Origin: Cyclobacterium lianum
Lineage (GTDB): Bacteria; Bacteroidota; Bacteroidia; Cytophagales; Cyclobacteriaceae
Assembly (NCBI RefSeq): GCF_900143075.1
Contig: NZ_FRCY01000001.1
Span: 1 to 64,000 of the forward strand
Direction of reading: 5' to 3'
DNA length: 64,000 nt
This document shows, piece after piece, positions 8,875-16,628 of the stretch. Position 1 is the first letter of the stretch; the number at the start of each line of letters is the position of its first letter. The notes below the pieces were generated by a model. The model made no database searches, was not told the origin of the DNA, and worked only from the letters and a program-made list of their open reading frames with translations. The position numbers and the translations under genes were made by a program.

Positions 8875-8925
8875 CCCCCTGGAGAAATCCTGATCAGTGA
8901 CAGGATCCAGGGGAAGTTAGTTTTA
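8875..8925 (+). terminator. Rho-independent terminator after DUF1501
   Basis: CCCCTGGA and TCCAGGGG form the outer stem, and TCCTG/CAGGA pair inside it. The hairpin is followed by a T-rich tail. It lies 22 bases past the DUF1501 stop and closes the two-gene PSCyt-DUF1501 operon. Confidence 0.85.
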
Positions 8926-8956
8926 TAACGGATTTTTAGTTATTTAGGATAAATTT

Positions 8957-9267
8957 TTATCGGGTGTAAGTAAGTTTGATTTTACCTTTGACCTCTCCCT
9001 CAGGTGTGTCCATGCTTACCTGATGTAGAGTCACCAAACTATCCTCATTCAGTTCAATGAGCTGATATTCCTGATCCGGCTGGTCCGCTGTACTGGTCCT
9101 TAAAATTCCATCATTTACCTCCCAGTGTCCTTCTCCATTCTGGTTCCCCTTCGGATCAAATATTTTGTAGCTTCCGTCTGCCCGGATCAAAAACCGGCCG
9201 CCTACATGCAGCGCCTCTCCTCCGGCCACCATGGCACTGACATCCGGGCCGGACAGTTGTTCAAAGG
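8957..9267 (-). pseudogene. 3' remnant of a lipocalin-like gene
   Basis: The frame encodes roughly 100 residues, including 'EALHVGGRFLIRADGSYKIF' and 'GEGHWEVNDGILRTS'. These resemble alternating strands of small secreted lipocalin-like Bacteroidota proteins that report 'how much exceeds a reference state'. The frame stays open upstream of the first ATG (9232) as 'FSFEQLSGPDVSAM' and then runs into sequence belonging to another gene. There is no signal peptide. I read it as the 3' part of a deleted gene, joined to the first codons of an M56 gene; family assignment is tentative. Confidence 0.5.
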
Positions 9268-9315
9268 AAAAAGAAGTGCTATATTGGCTTTGATAGCATA
9301 TTCAATCCAGTACAT
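9268..9315 (-). pseudogene. First 16 codons of an M56 (BlaR1-type) gene
   Basis: The blaI-type stop overlaps an ATG in TGATG (9317-9313), and that ATG opens 'MYWIEYAIKANIALLF'. This looks like the first membrane segment of Bacteroidota M56/BlaR1 sensor peptidases, which normally sit exactly here. After about 16 codons the homology stops and the sequence becomes the 3' part of an unrelated lipocalin-like gene in another frame. The rest of the sensor, usually 400 or more residues, is absent. Confidence 0.65.
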
Positions 9316-9686
9316 CACTTTTCCTCCTTTTCCATTTGATCGACAATATGCTGCAATTCTTTTATTTCTTTTTTTGTCAGCTTTTTCTCCTGAACCAAAA
9401 AGGACAATACATTGCTCACCGATCCGTCAAAAAAATGAGCCATCATTTTATTGAACCTTCTTTTTCTGTAGAGTCCCTGGGGTATAGCAGGAAAGTAAAC
9501 GTGCGTTTTACCATATGCCTTATGGTCTACGTAGCCCTTCTTTTCCAGGAGACGTACAATGGAAGAAACAGTAGTGTATGGAGGCACAGGTTCCTCCATC
9601 TTGTCCATGATCTCTTTTACCATGGCTTCTTTTAACTGCCAGAGTATGAGCATGACCTTTTCTTCATTTTCGTTCAGTTCTTTCAT
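9315..9686 (-). CDS. BlaI/MecI/CopY family repressor
   Basis: This 123-residue protein has the winged-helix pattern of the BlaI family: 'LNENEEKVMLILWQLKEAMVKEI' followed by 'PPYTTVSSIVRLLEKKGYVDH', the recognition helix and wing. The C-terminal half provides dimerisation. In Bacteroidota it is normally paired with an M56 sensor peptidase that cleaves the repressor. Here that partner begins at the overlapping ATG but is truncated after 16 codons, so the repressor looks orphaned. An exact inverted repeat just upstream (9716-9757) is a candidate autoregulatory site. Confidence 0.92.
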   Translation of the reverse strand: MKELNENEEKVMLILWQLKEAMVKEIMDKMEEPVPPYTTVSSIVRLLEKKGYVDHKAYGKTHVYFPAIPQGLYRKRRFNKMMAHFFDGSVSNVLSFLVQEKKLTKKEIKELQHIVDQMEKEEK

Positions 9687-9715
9687 GAAATAAATGCATA
9701 AATACTTTTTTAATT

Positions 9716-9757
9716 ACACAACTATTTTTTAGTTTATTTACTAACATTTAGTTGTGT
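9716..9757. promoter_or_regulatory. Candidate BlaI-type operator dyad
   Basis: ACACAACTA (9716-9724) and TAGTTGTGT (9749-9757) are exact inverted copies whose centres are 33 bp apart, about three helical turns. They lie 30-71 bp upstream of the BlaI start. BlaI-family operators are dyads with TACA/TGTA-like half-sites, so this is a plausible but unproven repressor site. Confidence 0.5.
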
Positions 9758-9778
9758 TGTGATATTGATAGCTTTTTT

Positions 9779-10393
9779 TCAGAAACTAAAATGAATGGCT
9801 GGCCCCCAGAAACTACTGCGCACCCGCAGGCGATCGTCCATAAACAGTCCCGCTTCCAGACCTAAACGCCAACGATCCCCCAGGTTTTTGCGGATGGAGA
9901 TCTGAGCAGGAAAAATCAACCCTATCTGGTATTGTTCTACCAGGTTAAAGCCCCGGTAGGCGCCGCGATCTTCATCGAAGAATATCGGTTGGTAGAAGCG
10001 GTTTTCGTCTATCGCCAAACCAAGGCCCAGGCCAATCTGTCCTCTCAGGTACAGCGGAAGGGGAAATTTCCTGCCAATAAGGAACGAAAAGTGATCCGAA
10101 ATGAGCTCACTTCTCGTGGGCAGACTCCCATTCAGTAATGGGGTTTCGGCCACAGATTCGCGAAAATAGGTATTGAAGGAGCGGTTATACACCGTGCCCA
10201 TCGCCCAGTCCGGCCTCCAGTCATAGGTAAAACCTACCGAAAAGTTCCAGCCCCGAGCCGGTCTTTCGTAGCCATAGTCGCGGTTCAGGGCAAAGGATCC
10301 CAGCCCTATCCGGCTTTCCAGGCCCTGGGCCTTCGAAAAATGTCCCAGACCAATCAGCAAAAGAAATAAAATGGTCGATTTGAAATTCATCAT
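9779..10393 (-). CDS. Outer membrane beta-barrel protein (paralogue 2)
   Basis: This 204-residue protein has a signal peptide ending near 'FSKAQ', alternating amphipathic strands and a C-terminal Phe ('GPAIHFSF'), as in small outer-membrane barrels. Its start codon overlaps the stop of the preceding paralogue in TGATG, so the pair is translationally coupled. Both share the layout of an N-terminal 'IGLGSF/IGVQSGMF' strand and a central 'GSGPGF/GQIGLGLG' strand. No enzymatic motif is seen, and a structural or porin-like role is only a guess. Confidence 0.65.
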   Translation of the reverse strand: MMNFKSTILFLLLIGLGHFSKAQGLESRIGLGSFALNRDYGYERPARGWNFSVGFTYDWRPDWAMGTVYNRSFNTYFRESVAETPLLNGSLPTRSELISDHFSFLIGRKFPLPLYLRGQIGLGLGLAIDENRFYQPIFFDEDRGAYRGFNLVEQYQIGLIFPAQISIRKNLGDRWRLGLEAGLFMDDRLRVRSSFWGPAIHFSF

Positions 10394-11016
10394 CAGAATA
10401 GGATTCGGATTTCAGGCCCCAAATGGAAACCGCCAATGGCATAAAACGGCGTAAAAAACAAACCCGACTTAAGCCCTACGGTACCGATGCTGCCCAGAGG
10501 TCTGGATAAATTCAGCAATAGGGGCATGCTAAAATCCCGGCTGGAAAGTGCAAAGCCGGTCTGTACATCCCTTTCGTCGGGAAAGCTGGCCAGGAAGAAT
10601 CCTGGACCAGAGCCCACGGCCAGATTCCAATCCTTTCCGAATGCAAAATTTCTTTGCAGCGTCCAGTAGATCAGGTGTACGCTTACCGCCGACCTTTGCG
10701 GCAGCCCGGAGTGCTGTGAGCCCTCCGGGGCATAGGTAAAACTTCCAAACTGGTAATGGGAGCCTAGAGATAGCTTACCTTGAAACCGGTAATCAAAACT
10801 CAGGCCCATGGAATAACCCAATCGGGCACCCGGGTACCTGCCATAATCATTGGGAGTAAACATTCCCGACTGTACACCTATGGAATACTGCTGGGCCTGA
10901 GCACCGGTAGAAATTATTCCTGCCAACAGTAAAATGAAAAACAGCACACACCCGAATGCAGGAAAAAAAGTAAATCTTTTAAGCACTTTTAATATAAGCC
11001 TATTTAAAATCTCCAT
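10393..11016 (-). CDS. Outer membrane beta-barrel protein (paralogue 1)
   Basis: This 207-residue protein carries a long N-terminal hydrophobic segment ending 'TGAQAQ', consistent with a signal peptide, then repeated amphipathic strands and a terminal 'IRILF'. The length and strand pattern match small 8-10-stranded barrels. It is the first gene of a two-gene unit with its paralogue downstream. The signal peptide is preceded by about 20 basic or polar residues; the ATG at 11016 is the only clear one. Function is unknown. Confidence 0.65.
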   Translation of the reverse strand: MEILNRLILKVLKRFTFFPAFGCVLFFILLLAGIISTGAQAQQYSIGVQSGMFTPNDYGRYPGARLGYSMGLSFDYRFQGKLSLGSHYQFGSFTYAPEGSQHSGLPQRSAVSVHLIYWTLQRNFAFGKDWNLAVGSGPGFFLASFPDERDVQTGFALSSRDFSMPLLLNLSRPLGSIGTVGLKSGLFFTPFYAIGGFHLGPEIRILF

Positions 11017-11083
11017 TTCAATCAGCCCAAATGCTGATGGGATGCAATATTACGAATAATTCCTTTGTAAAGGATGTTACGGT

Positions 11084-12379
11084 TCAGGATATTTTTTTGT
11101 AGCGCTTTTCCAAATCATCCAAATCCTTTGCTTCATCAAATTGCTTTTTCGCCAGGTTCCAGGTCATTTCCGCGTGTTTTTTTACTGCCTCCCGCTGCTC
11201 CACAGTTTGTGCAAATTTGTTTAGCGTCACCATGCCTTCCATCAGCCGGATGATCACCGGCGGACTGTCTCTGGCAAACTGCCTGATGGCGTTGAATGCG
11301 GCATCCATCATGCCATCGAAGGTGAGGACAGCTGCTTGTATGCGCAATTTGCCGGAGTCGTCTTTCCGGTAGGGAGAGGGAAATTGCACCTGGGTAAGGT
11401 ATGTCAGGCTGCTACAAAGGTTGTCGATACAGGAAATTGCCGTATATGGGTCGTTAATGCCAGGAGAAAGCGCTCTTGCCGCTATTTCTACCATCTGGTG
11501 AATGGCGTGTTCGGCATCCTGTTGCGGAGTTCTTGTTTTGCCTCCCAGAAAATGCTTCCTGAGGCGATCCAGGTCGTCTTTTGCAAGGCTTTTATTGGAA
11601 TAGATTTTGCCCAGGTCCAGCTTTTTAACCAGATAACTTCCCGGATGATGGTACAATTCTATAAAAATGTCCAACTCCCTTGCATCATTCATCAATCCCT
11701 CGCTATCAATGTATTGGAGATACCCGTCAAAACCACAACCGAGGTGCTGAGATTGGTTGTAGCCGCTTTTTACCCCTTCTGGATCATGCTCTTCCAAATC
11801 CTCTCCCATATTTTGTGGAAACAGGCTTTTCAGGCTGTGGGATAGGTTTAATGAGATATTGCCGATTATATAATCTGCCTGTATACTTGTGGCTACATGG
11901 TGAATGAATACAATCAGCAGGATGATATTGGCAATCGCCATAAGCAGGGAAAAAGCCACAGAAAAGTAAGGAATAAATTCCATATCTCCCGCATGCTTTA
12001 CAGTGTTGAGTACGATCAGGCAATAAATGAAAAGGGATACGTAGGTACCCAGCACAGTTTGGTTGATGCGGTCATACATAAAATTTTTGACCATTCTCGG
12101 CCCAAACTGATTGCTCGCCAGGGTAAGCGCCACCAGGGTAATGGAAAATACCGTGCCGGCTACTCCGATCATGGCGCCGGAAATAATGGTCAATATATCC
12201 GTGGCGGCATCGGGGCTGCCGGGAAAAAAGAATTTGGTGACTTCGCTGGGATCAAAGTCCGATTGGCTGTCCCAGTATACCAGCATAACTGCCAGAAAGA
12301 TGCCGGAAAGGATAATGAAAACTGGTACAAACCAAAAAGTAGACTTTAGCTCTGACCACCAAAACAAGAGTTTTTTCAT
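11084..12379 (-). CDS. DUF2254 integral membrane protein
   Basis: I choose the Met at 12379 ('MKKLLFWWSEL'); an ATG at 12427 would add 16 residues of poor quality. The 431-residue protein has four predicted membrane helices in its first ~170 residues, including 'MIGVAGTVFSITLVALTLASNQFGPR', a DUF2254 hallmark. A soluble C-terminal half follows with 'ALSPGINDPYTAISCIDNL', also characteristic. The family is widespread and uncharacterised. It is followed by a DUF4199 gene upstream on the same strand but separated by 88 bases, so co-transcription is possible. Confidence 0.85.
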   Translation of the reverse strand: MKKLLFWWSELKSTFWFVPVFIILSGIFLAVMLVYWDSQSDFDPSEVTKFFFPGSPDAATDILTIISGAMIGVAGTVFSITLVALTLASNQFGPRMVKNFMYDRINQTVLGTYVSLFIYCLIVLNTVKHAGDMEFIPYFSVAFSLLMAIANIILLIVFIHHVATSIQADYIIGNISLNLSHSLKSLFPQNMGEDLEEHDPEGVKSGYNQSQHLGCGFDGYLQYIDSEGLMNDARELDIFIELYHHPGSYLVKKLDLGKIYSNKSLAKDDLDRLRKHFLGGKTRTPQQDAEHAIHQMVEIAARALSPGINDPYTAISCIDNLCSSLTYLTQVQFPSPYRKDDSGKLRIQAAVLTFDGMMDAAFNAIRQFARDSPPVIIRLMEGMVTLNKFAQTVEQREAVKKHAEMTWNLAKKQFDEAKDLDDLEKRYKKIS

Positions 12380-12467
12380 GATATAAAATGGAATGAATTG
12401 TTGGAAGGTACCTAAAAAACCCAACAAATCTATCCCTGGGGTTGATTTTTGGCAGTGGCAGCGGGTT

Positions 12468-12944
12468 TTATTTTTTCCTGGTAAACAAGGCTACTATCGC
12501 CGCTGTCAAAATGCCCATTATCGGTGCCCCCACGATGCTTTGAATCATGTAGTTGCGCTTGGAAAAATATTCTTTTGCGGCTTGCTCTTCCATATTTCCG
12601 GATGCCACTGCATAGGCAGCCGCGTTGTCCAGAAAATCCGGAGTAATAACGTTTAGGGTAAGCCACATGGTCAATGGCGTCAAAAGAGTTACCACCAGGG
12701 TGATAAAAAGCCCCGCTTTGAAGCCCTGTCCATAGCTCATGCTTCCGCCATAGTATTTTTTTCTTTTTTCTAAAAGACCCAAAACGTAAATGGCAATGGC
12801 CGGAATAGCCACAAAATTGGTATAAATGGCATGTTGCTCAATGTACGGCCCGTGAAGTCCTGCCACCCGCTCCAGCACCATCCAAAGCAGGCTCATCAGC
12901 CCAAATATGAGTCCCCATTTGATTTCTGTTTGGTATTTTTTCAT
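12468..12944 (-). CDS. DUF4199 family membrane protein
   Basis: This 158-residue protein has four hydrophobic segments and the DUF4199 signature 'SYGQGFKAGLFITLV' near residue 70. It opens with 'KYQTEIKWGLIFGL', the usual first helix, and ends with a short basic tail. DUF4199 proteins are common in Bacteroidota and often sit near glycosyltransferases or genes of lipid metabolism, but no function is established. It lies between the CNNM/CBS and DUF2254 genes, all on the minus strand with short gaps. Confidence 0.85.
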   Translation of the reverse strand: MKKYQTEIKWGLIFGLMSLLWMVLERVAGLHGPYIEQHAIYTNFVAIPAIAIYVLGLLEKRKKYYGGSMSYGQGFKAGLFITLVVTLLTPLTMWLTLNVITPDFLDNAAAYAVASGNMEEQAAKEYFSKRNYMIQSIVGAPIMGILTAAIVALFTRKK

Positions 12945-12983
12945 GAAGTATCGCTTATTTCATGGAGTGAAGTCCAAAAACAT

Positions 12984-14042
12984 TTAATCTATATTTTCTC
13001 CGGGTGGAAACAAACCCATTTTCATCGCCCGCTTCTTCCACTTCATACGGGCCAGTTCCTGCATGTCCTTTACTCCATCCGTTTCATCCTGTATTTCCAG
13101 TCCAAGCAGCGTTTCGAGAATGTCTTCCATGGTCACAATACCGGCCAGGCCTCCATATTCGTCGGTAACCATGGCAAGGTGCTCCCGCGCCTGCATCAGC
13201 TTTTCGAGGACTTCCGGAATAGGATCTTCCACCGCTACCACGATAATATTTCTCTTCAGGTCCTTCAATACATAGCCAAACTGGTCCTGAGCCAGCTTTT
13301 CCAGCACATCATACTTCAAAATATAGCCCGTAACCTGATCGATGGATTCTTCATAAATGGGTATCCTGGAAAATTTTTTAATTCCCGGATGCAGCAAAAA
13401 TTCTTTCAAACCCATGTTTTCTTCCAGGGCAACCGTCACTGTTCTTGGTGTCATCACATGGTATACCAATATGGACTGAAAGCGAATCAGGTTATAAATG
13501 ATTTTAGATTCATTTTCCTCCAGAACACCCTCCCTGGTCGCCATATTGGTCAGCGCCGCCACTTCTTCCCTACTGGTTTGCTTCGCCCCCTGGTCTTTGA
13601 AGAAACGGGTCATCCACTCCGACACCTTTACCAGCGGATAAATGGATAGAATCATGAAATTGAGGATTTTACCCATAATGGGTGCCATTTGCTTCCAATA
13701 GGTAGCGCCCAGGGATTTCGGGAAAATTTCTGAAAAAACCAGGATGGCCAGGGTCAGTAGCGCAGAGATCAGTCCAAAATAGGCTTCTCCGAAGATCTTT
13801 GTAGCCTGAGCGCCCACCCCTGCAGCACCTACCGTGTGGGCGATGGTATTGTAGCTCAATATTGCTGCCAGCGGACGGTCCACGTTACTCTTGAGCTTTT
13901 CAAGCGTATTGCCGTAGCTTTTGCCTTTTTGTTTCAGTGATTCGATATAAGACGGAGTAATGCTTAACAAGGCAGCCTCCAGCGCGGAACATACAAATGA
14001 TACTCCTATGGCCAGAAACAAATAAAAAAACAAGAGTATCAT
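12984..14042 (-). CDS. CNNM/CBS domain protein (hemolysin C/CorC type)
   Basis: This 352-residue protein starts with a CNNM transmembrane domain of three to four helices ('SALEAALLSITPSYIESL', 'LVFSEIFPKSLGA'). Two CBS domains follow at about residues 190-320 ('HVMTPRTVTVALE', 'MVTDEYGGLAGIVTMEDILE'). Family members are linked to Mg2+ or Co2+ efflux and nucleotide sensing through CBS. It lacks the CorC_HlyC domain usually present at the C-terminus; the protein ends soon after the second CBS, which is seen in a short subfamily. It appears complete. Confidence 0.88.
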   Translation of the reverse strand: MILLFFYLFLAIGVSFVCSALEAALLSITPSYIESLKQKGKSYGNTLEKLKSNVDRPLAAILSYNTIAHTVGAAGVGAQATKIFGEAYFGLISALLTLAILVFSEIFPKSLGATYWKQMAPIMGKILNFMILSIYPLVKVSEWMTRFFKDQGAKQTSREEVAALTNMATREGVLEENESKIIYNLIRFQSILVYHVMTPRTVTVALEENMGLKEFLLHPGIKKFSRIPIYEESIDQVTGYILKYDVLEKLAQDQFGYVLKDLKRNIIVVAVEDPIPEVLEKLMQAREHLAMVTDEYGGLAGIVTMEDILETLLGLEIQDETDGVKDMQELARMKWKKRAMKMGLFPPGENID

Positions 14043-14121
14043 CTATTTCCCTCTGATTTAATGGTATTGAAATCGGTTAACAGCCGGCAAAAGGCGTCTA
14101 CTGGTAAGGGTTTGCTTTGTA

Positions 14122-15144
14122 TTACCACTGTACATACACTTTGCCGGTGCTGGTACCGGATTCAAGCAATTCATGTGCCGCCCCTATATCCCTGGCAGCG
14201 AATGTCCCCCCTACATGGGGTTTGACCTCCTCTTTTTTCCATAAATCGACCAAATCATGCAGACATTGGCCGATAATGTCTATGCGGTGATCCGCCAGGC
14301 GCAACATATTTACCCCGATAAGGGTATGGGATTTCATCATCATAAACAGGGGGCTGAAAAAACCGGTTTTCAGTAAAAATGCCAGATCATTGAACAAATG
14401 TGCTTTTTGTCCGCTTCGCGCAGCCCCGCCAAAGCAAAACAACCGGCCCCCATGGGAAAGCAGCTTGAAGTCATTTTTGATGCTGCTGCCTGCTACGGTG
14501 TTGAAGATCAGGTCTATCTTTCTCTTGCCAAAGGCTTTTTCAATGGCCTGTGCATAATCTACCTCTTTGTAATTGACAGGAAAATCTACGCCTGTTTTTT
14601 CCAGATAAGCAACTTTTTGCGCTGAGCTGCAGAGTCCGATCACCTTTAGCCCGCTGCGTTTACAAAGCTGGGTGAGAGCCGTGCCAACGCCCCCGGCGCA
14701 AGCATGTATCAGCGCTGTCTCCCCCGCATGCAGCCTGCCCAGGTAGTCTGTCATGTAGTAGGCTGTACAATATTGCGTAGCGAGAGCGCAAGCTTCTCCC
14801 CCGGGCATGTCTTCCGGAATGGGTACAACTGCCCTGTAGTCTGCCAGTGCTACATCGGCATAGCCCCCAAAACGGGTAAATCCCACCACGCGTTTGCCCT
14901 GCAATTCCCCCGGCACATCGGAACCCATACCTGCTACCCGACCAGTGATCTCATAACCGGGTACGAAAGGAATTTTCGGCGCCTCCTTGTACAGGCCATT
15001 CCTGGCCATTACGTCGGCATAGTTCAAGCCAAAGCCCTCCACCTCTACCAGTACCTGACCGGATGCGGGTGTGGGGCGGGAGACCTGCTGCAGCTCGAAA
15101 GCCTCCCTGGCTGCTCCATGTTTTACTATGGCGATTTGTTGCAT
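14122..15144 (-). CDS. MDR-family quinone oxidoreductase-like alcohol dehydrogenase
   Basis: From the Met at 15144 ('MQQIAIVKHGAAREAFELQ') the protein is 340 residues, the usual size; in-frame ATGs at 15162 and 15228 would add residues unlike the family. It has the GroES-like fold ('GFGLNYADVMARNGLY') and a Rossmann nucleotide-binding domain ('ACAGGVGTALTQLCKRSGL'). The Cys/His zinc ligands of classical alcohol dehydrogenases are missing, as in quinone oxidoreductases and VAT1-type proteins. NADPH-dependent reduction of a quinone or enone is likely. It is divergent from the aldolase-like gene at 15339. Confidence 0.85.
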   Translation of the reverse strand: MQQIAIVKHGAAREAFELQQVSRPTPASGQVLVEVEGFGLNYADVMARNGLYKEAPKIPFVPGYEITGRVAGMGSDVPGELQGKRVVGFTRFGGYADVALADYRAVVPIPEDMPGGEACALATQYCTAYYMTDYLGRLHAGETALIHACAGGVGTALTQLCKRSGLKVIGLCSSAQKVAYLEKTGVDFPVNYKEVDYAQAIEKAFGKRKIDLIFNTVAGSSIKNDFKLLSHGGRLFCFGGAARSGQKAHLFNDLAFLLKTGFFSPLFMMMKSHTLIGVNMLRLADHRIDIIGQCLHDLVDLWKKEEVKPHVGGTFAARDIGAAHELLESGTSTGKVYVQW

Positions 15145-15338
15145 GCTATTTTCTAAAGTCATTTCAATATAGCTCTTTTTTGAGGAAGAGAAAATCTTAG
15201 GGTTGAGGCTGAAGGCAATTATTTTCACCCATTGTGCCGGGACTGGTTGATTTTAGAGAAATATTACCCGCTGCGGTAAAATCATAAGGTTGCATTCAAC
15301 CAAATTACTTATTTTTAAACTCACCAAAACCACTTTCC

Positions 15339-16559
15339 ATGGCACATCATTTTGACCGCAGAAAATTCCTTCAGTACACCGGTATGGCTGGCGGTGCATT
15401 TTTTCTTCCGGGAAAAAGTCCCGCAGGACAGCCACTTCTTCTGAGCAACAGCGAAATCGGCCTTTCCAAATGGGAGCTGGAGACTCCTTCCCTCTGTCTG
15501 GAGCTGGAGGTGATGGAAGCCAATCTCAAAAAGGTGCACCAGGCCCTTGAGGGCTCGGGCATTGGCGTACGCCCCCATGTCAAAACCCACAAAAGTCCCT
15601 ACCTGGCGCAACTGCAGATGGACGCAGGCGCTGTCGGTGTGTGCGCTGCAAAATTGTCTGAATCTGAAATCATGCTCGAAAACGGGATACCCCAGGTGCT
15701 CATGACAGGGGTAAACGTGACGAAGGGAAAGATAGAAAAAGCCATGGCCCTGAGGAAAAGGCACCCCGGTTTTATCCAGGCGGTGGACAACCCGAAAAAT
15801 GCAGCTGAGCTGCAGGATGCAGCCCGGTCTGCGGGGGTTACCGCAGATGTAGTGGTAGACCTGGATGTGATCAAAAGGTCGGGAGTGCCAACCGGGAAGC
15901 CTGCTCTTGAATTGGCGCAGCTGGTAGACCGTGCTCCAAACCTTCGCTTTTTGGGAATATTGGCCTATGATGGCGGTGCGCAGCATATGCGCGGGCATGC
16001 CGCCAGAAAAGCCCGTACCATTCAGACTTTTGAACCCGTGGTGGCTACCTATGAAAGCATGGTAAAATCGGGATTGAATGTAGAAATTTTCAGTGGAGCC
16101 GGCACCGGCACCTATGACATGATGGGCGAGGTGCCCGGATTTACCGATGTACAGGTAGGCAGCTATCTCTTTATGGATACCCAGTACATGGCTATCGGCA
16201 GCCGGGATAACGATACCCTTTACGACGATTTTGATCCTTCCCTTACTGTCATGTGCACCGTGATCAATACCAATCATCCAAACCGGCTGATTACCGATTC
16301 TGGGGCCAAGGCCTTTACCATCAACAAGCCCGGCGGCATGGTCATCGGCGAGCCGGATTTTAGCTACAATGCCGGGTCGGATGAATACGGTACCATTACT
16401 TTTGACCGCTCCAATAAGACCTACCGTGTTGGAGACAGACTGGAGGTGATCGTGCCGCACTGTGACCCGGTCATCAATTTGTACGTCCGGATTTACGGCA
16501 TTCGCCGGGGAAAGGTAGAAATGATCATTCCGGTAATGGCCAGGGGCATGTCCAGGTAG
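15339..16559 (+). CDS. Exported DSD1/D-threonine aldolase-like PLP enzyme
   Basis: This 406-residue protein opens with a twin-arginine-like leader ('DRRKFLQYTGMAGGAFF'), so it is probably exported. The mature part has the alanine-racemase-type barrel with 'GVRPHVKTHKSP' near residues 77-87, which contains the PLP-binding Lys, and a C-terminal 'VPHCDPVINLY', whose His and Cys bind the metal ion in D-threonine aldolase and D-serine dehydratase. Cleavage of a D-3-hydroxy amino acid is expected. A PLP enzyme sent through Tat is sensible because the cofactor is loaded in the cytoplasm. The exact substrate is open. Confidence 0.88.
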   Translation: MAHHFDRRKFLQYTGMAGGAFFLPGKSPAGQPLLLSNSEIGLSKWELETPSLCLELEVMEANLKKVHQALEGSGIGVRPHVKTHKSPYLAQLQMDAGAVGVCAAKLSESEIMLENGIPQVLMTGVNVTKGKIEKAMALRKRHPGFIQAVDNPKNAAELQDAARSAGVTADVVVDLDVIKRSGVPTGKPALELAQLVDRAPNLRFLGILAYDGGAQHMRGHAARKARTIQTFEPVVATYESMVKSGLNVEIFSGAGTGTYDMMGEVPGFTDVQVGSYLFMDTQYMAIGSRDNDTLYDDFDPSLTVMCTVINTNHPNRLITDSGAKAFTINKPGGMVIGEPDFSYNAGSDEYGTITFDRSNKTYRVGDRLEVIVPHCDPVINLYVRIYGIRRGKVEMIIPVMARGMSR

Positions 16560-16628
16560 CATCTTTCCACTTCTGTTGCGGGCCGGATCCACTGGTAGCC
16601 TACGGCGCGGATCAGTCTGTAATGCAGC

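Noticed and set aside
12831-13649. A 272-codon plus-strand frame.
   Set aside because: It runs opposite the CNNM/CBS and DUF4199 genes and is His/Phe-rich noise.
15264-15279. A TTACC/GGTAA dyad between the MDR and aldolase-like genes.
   Set aside because: Arms of five bases are too short to be told from chance in this A+T-rich gap.
15321-16592. A 423-codon minus-strand frame.
   Set aside because: It lies fully opposite the D-threonine-aldolase-like gene, has no family resemblance and reflects G+C-rich codon structure.
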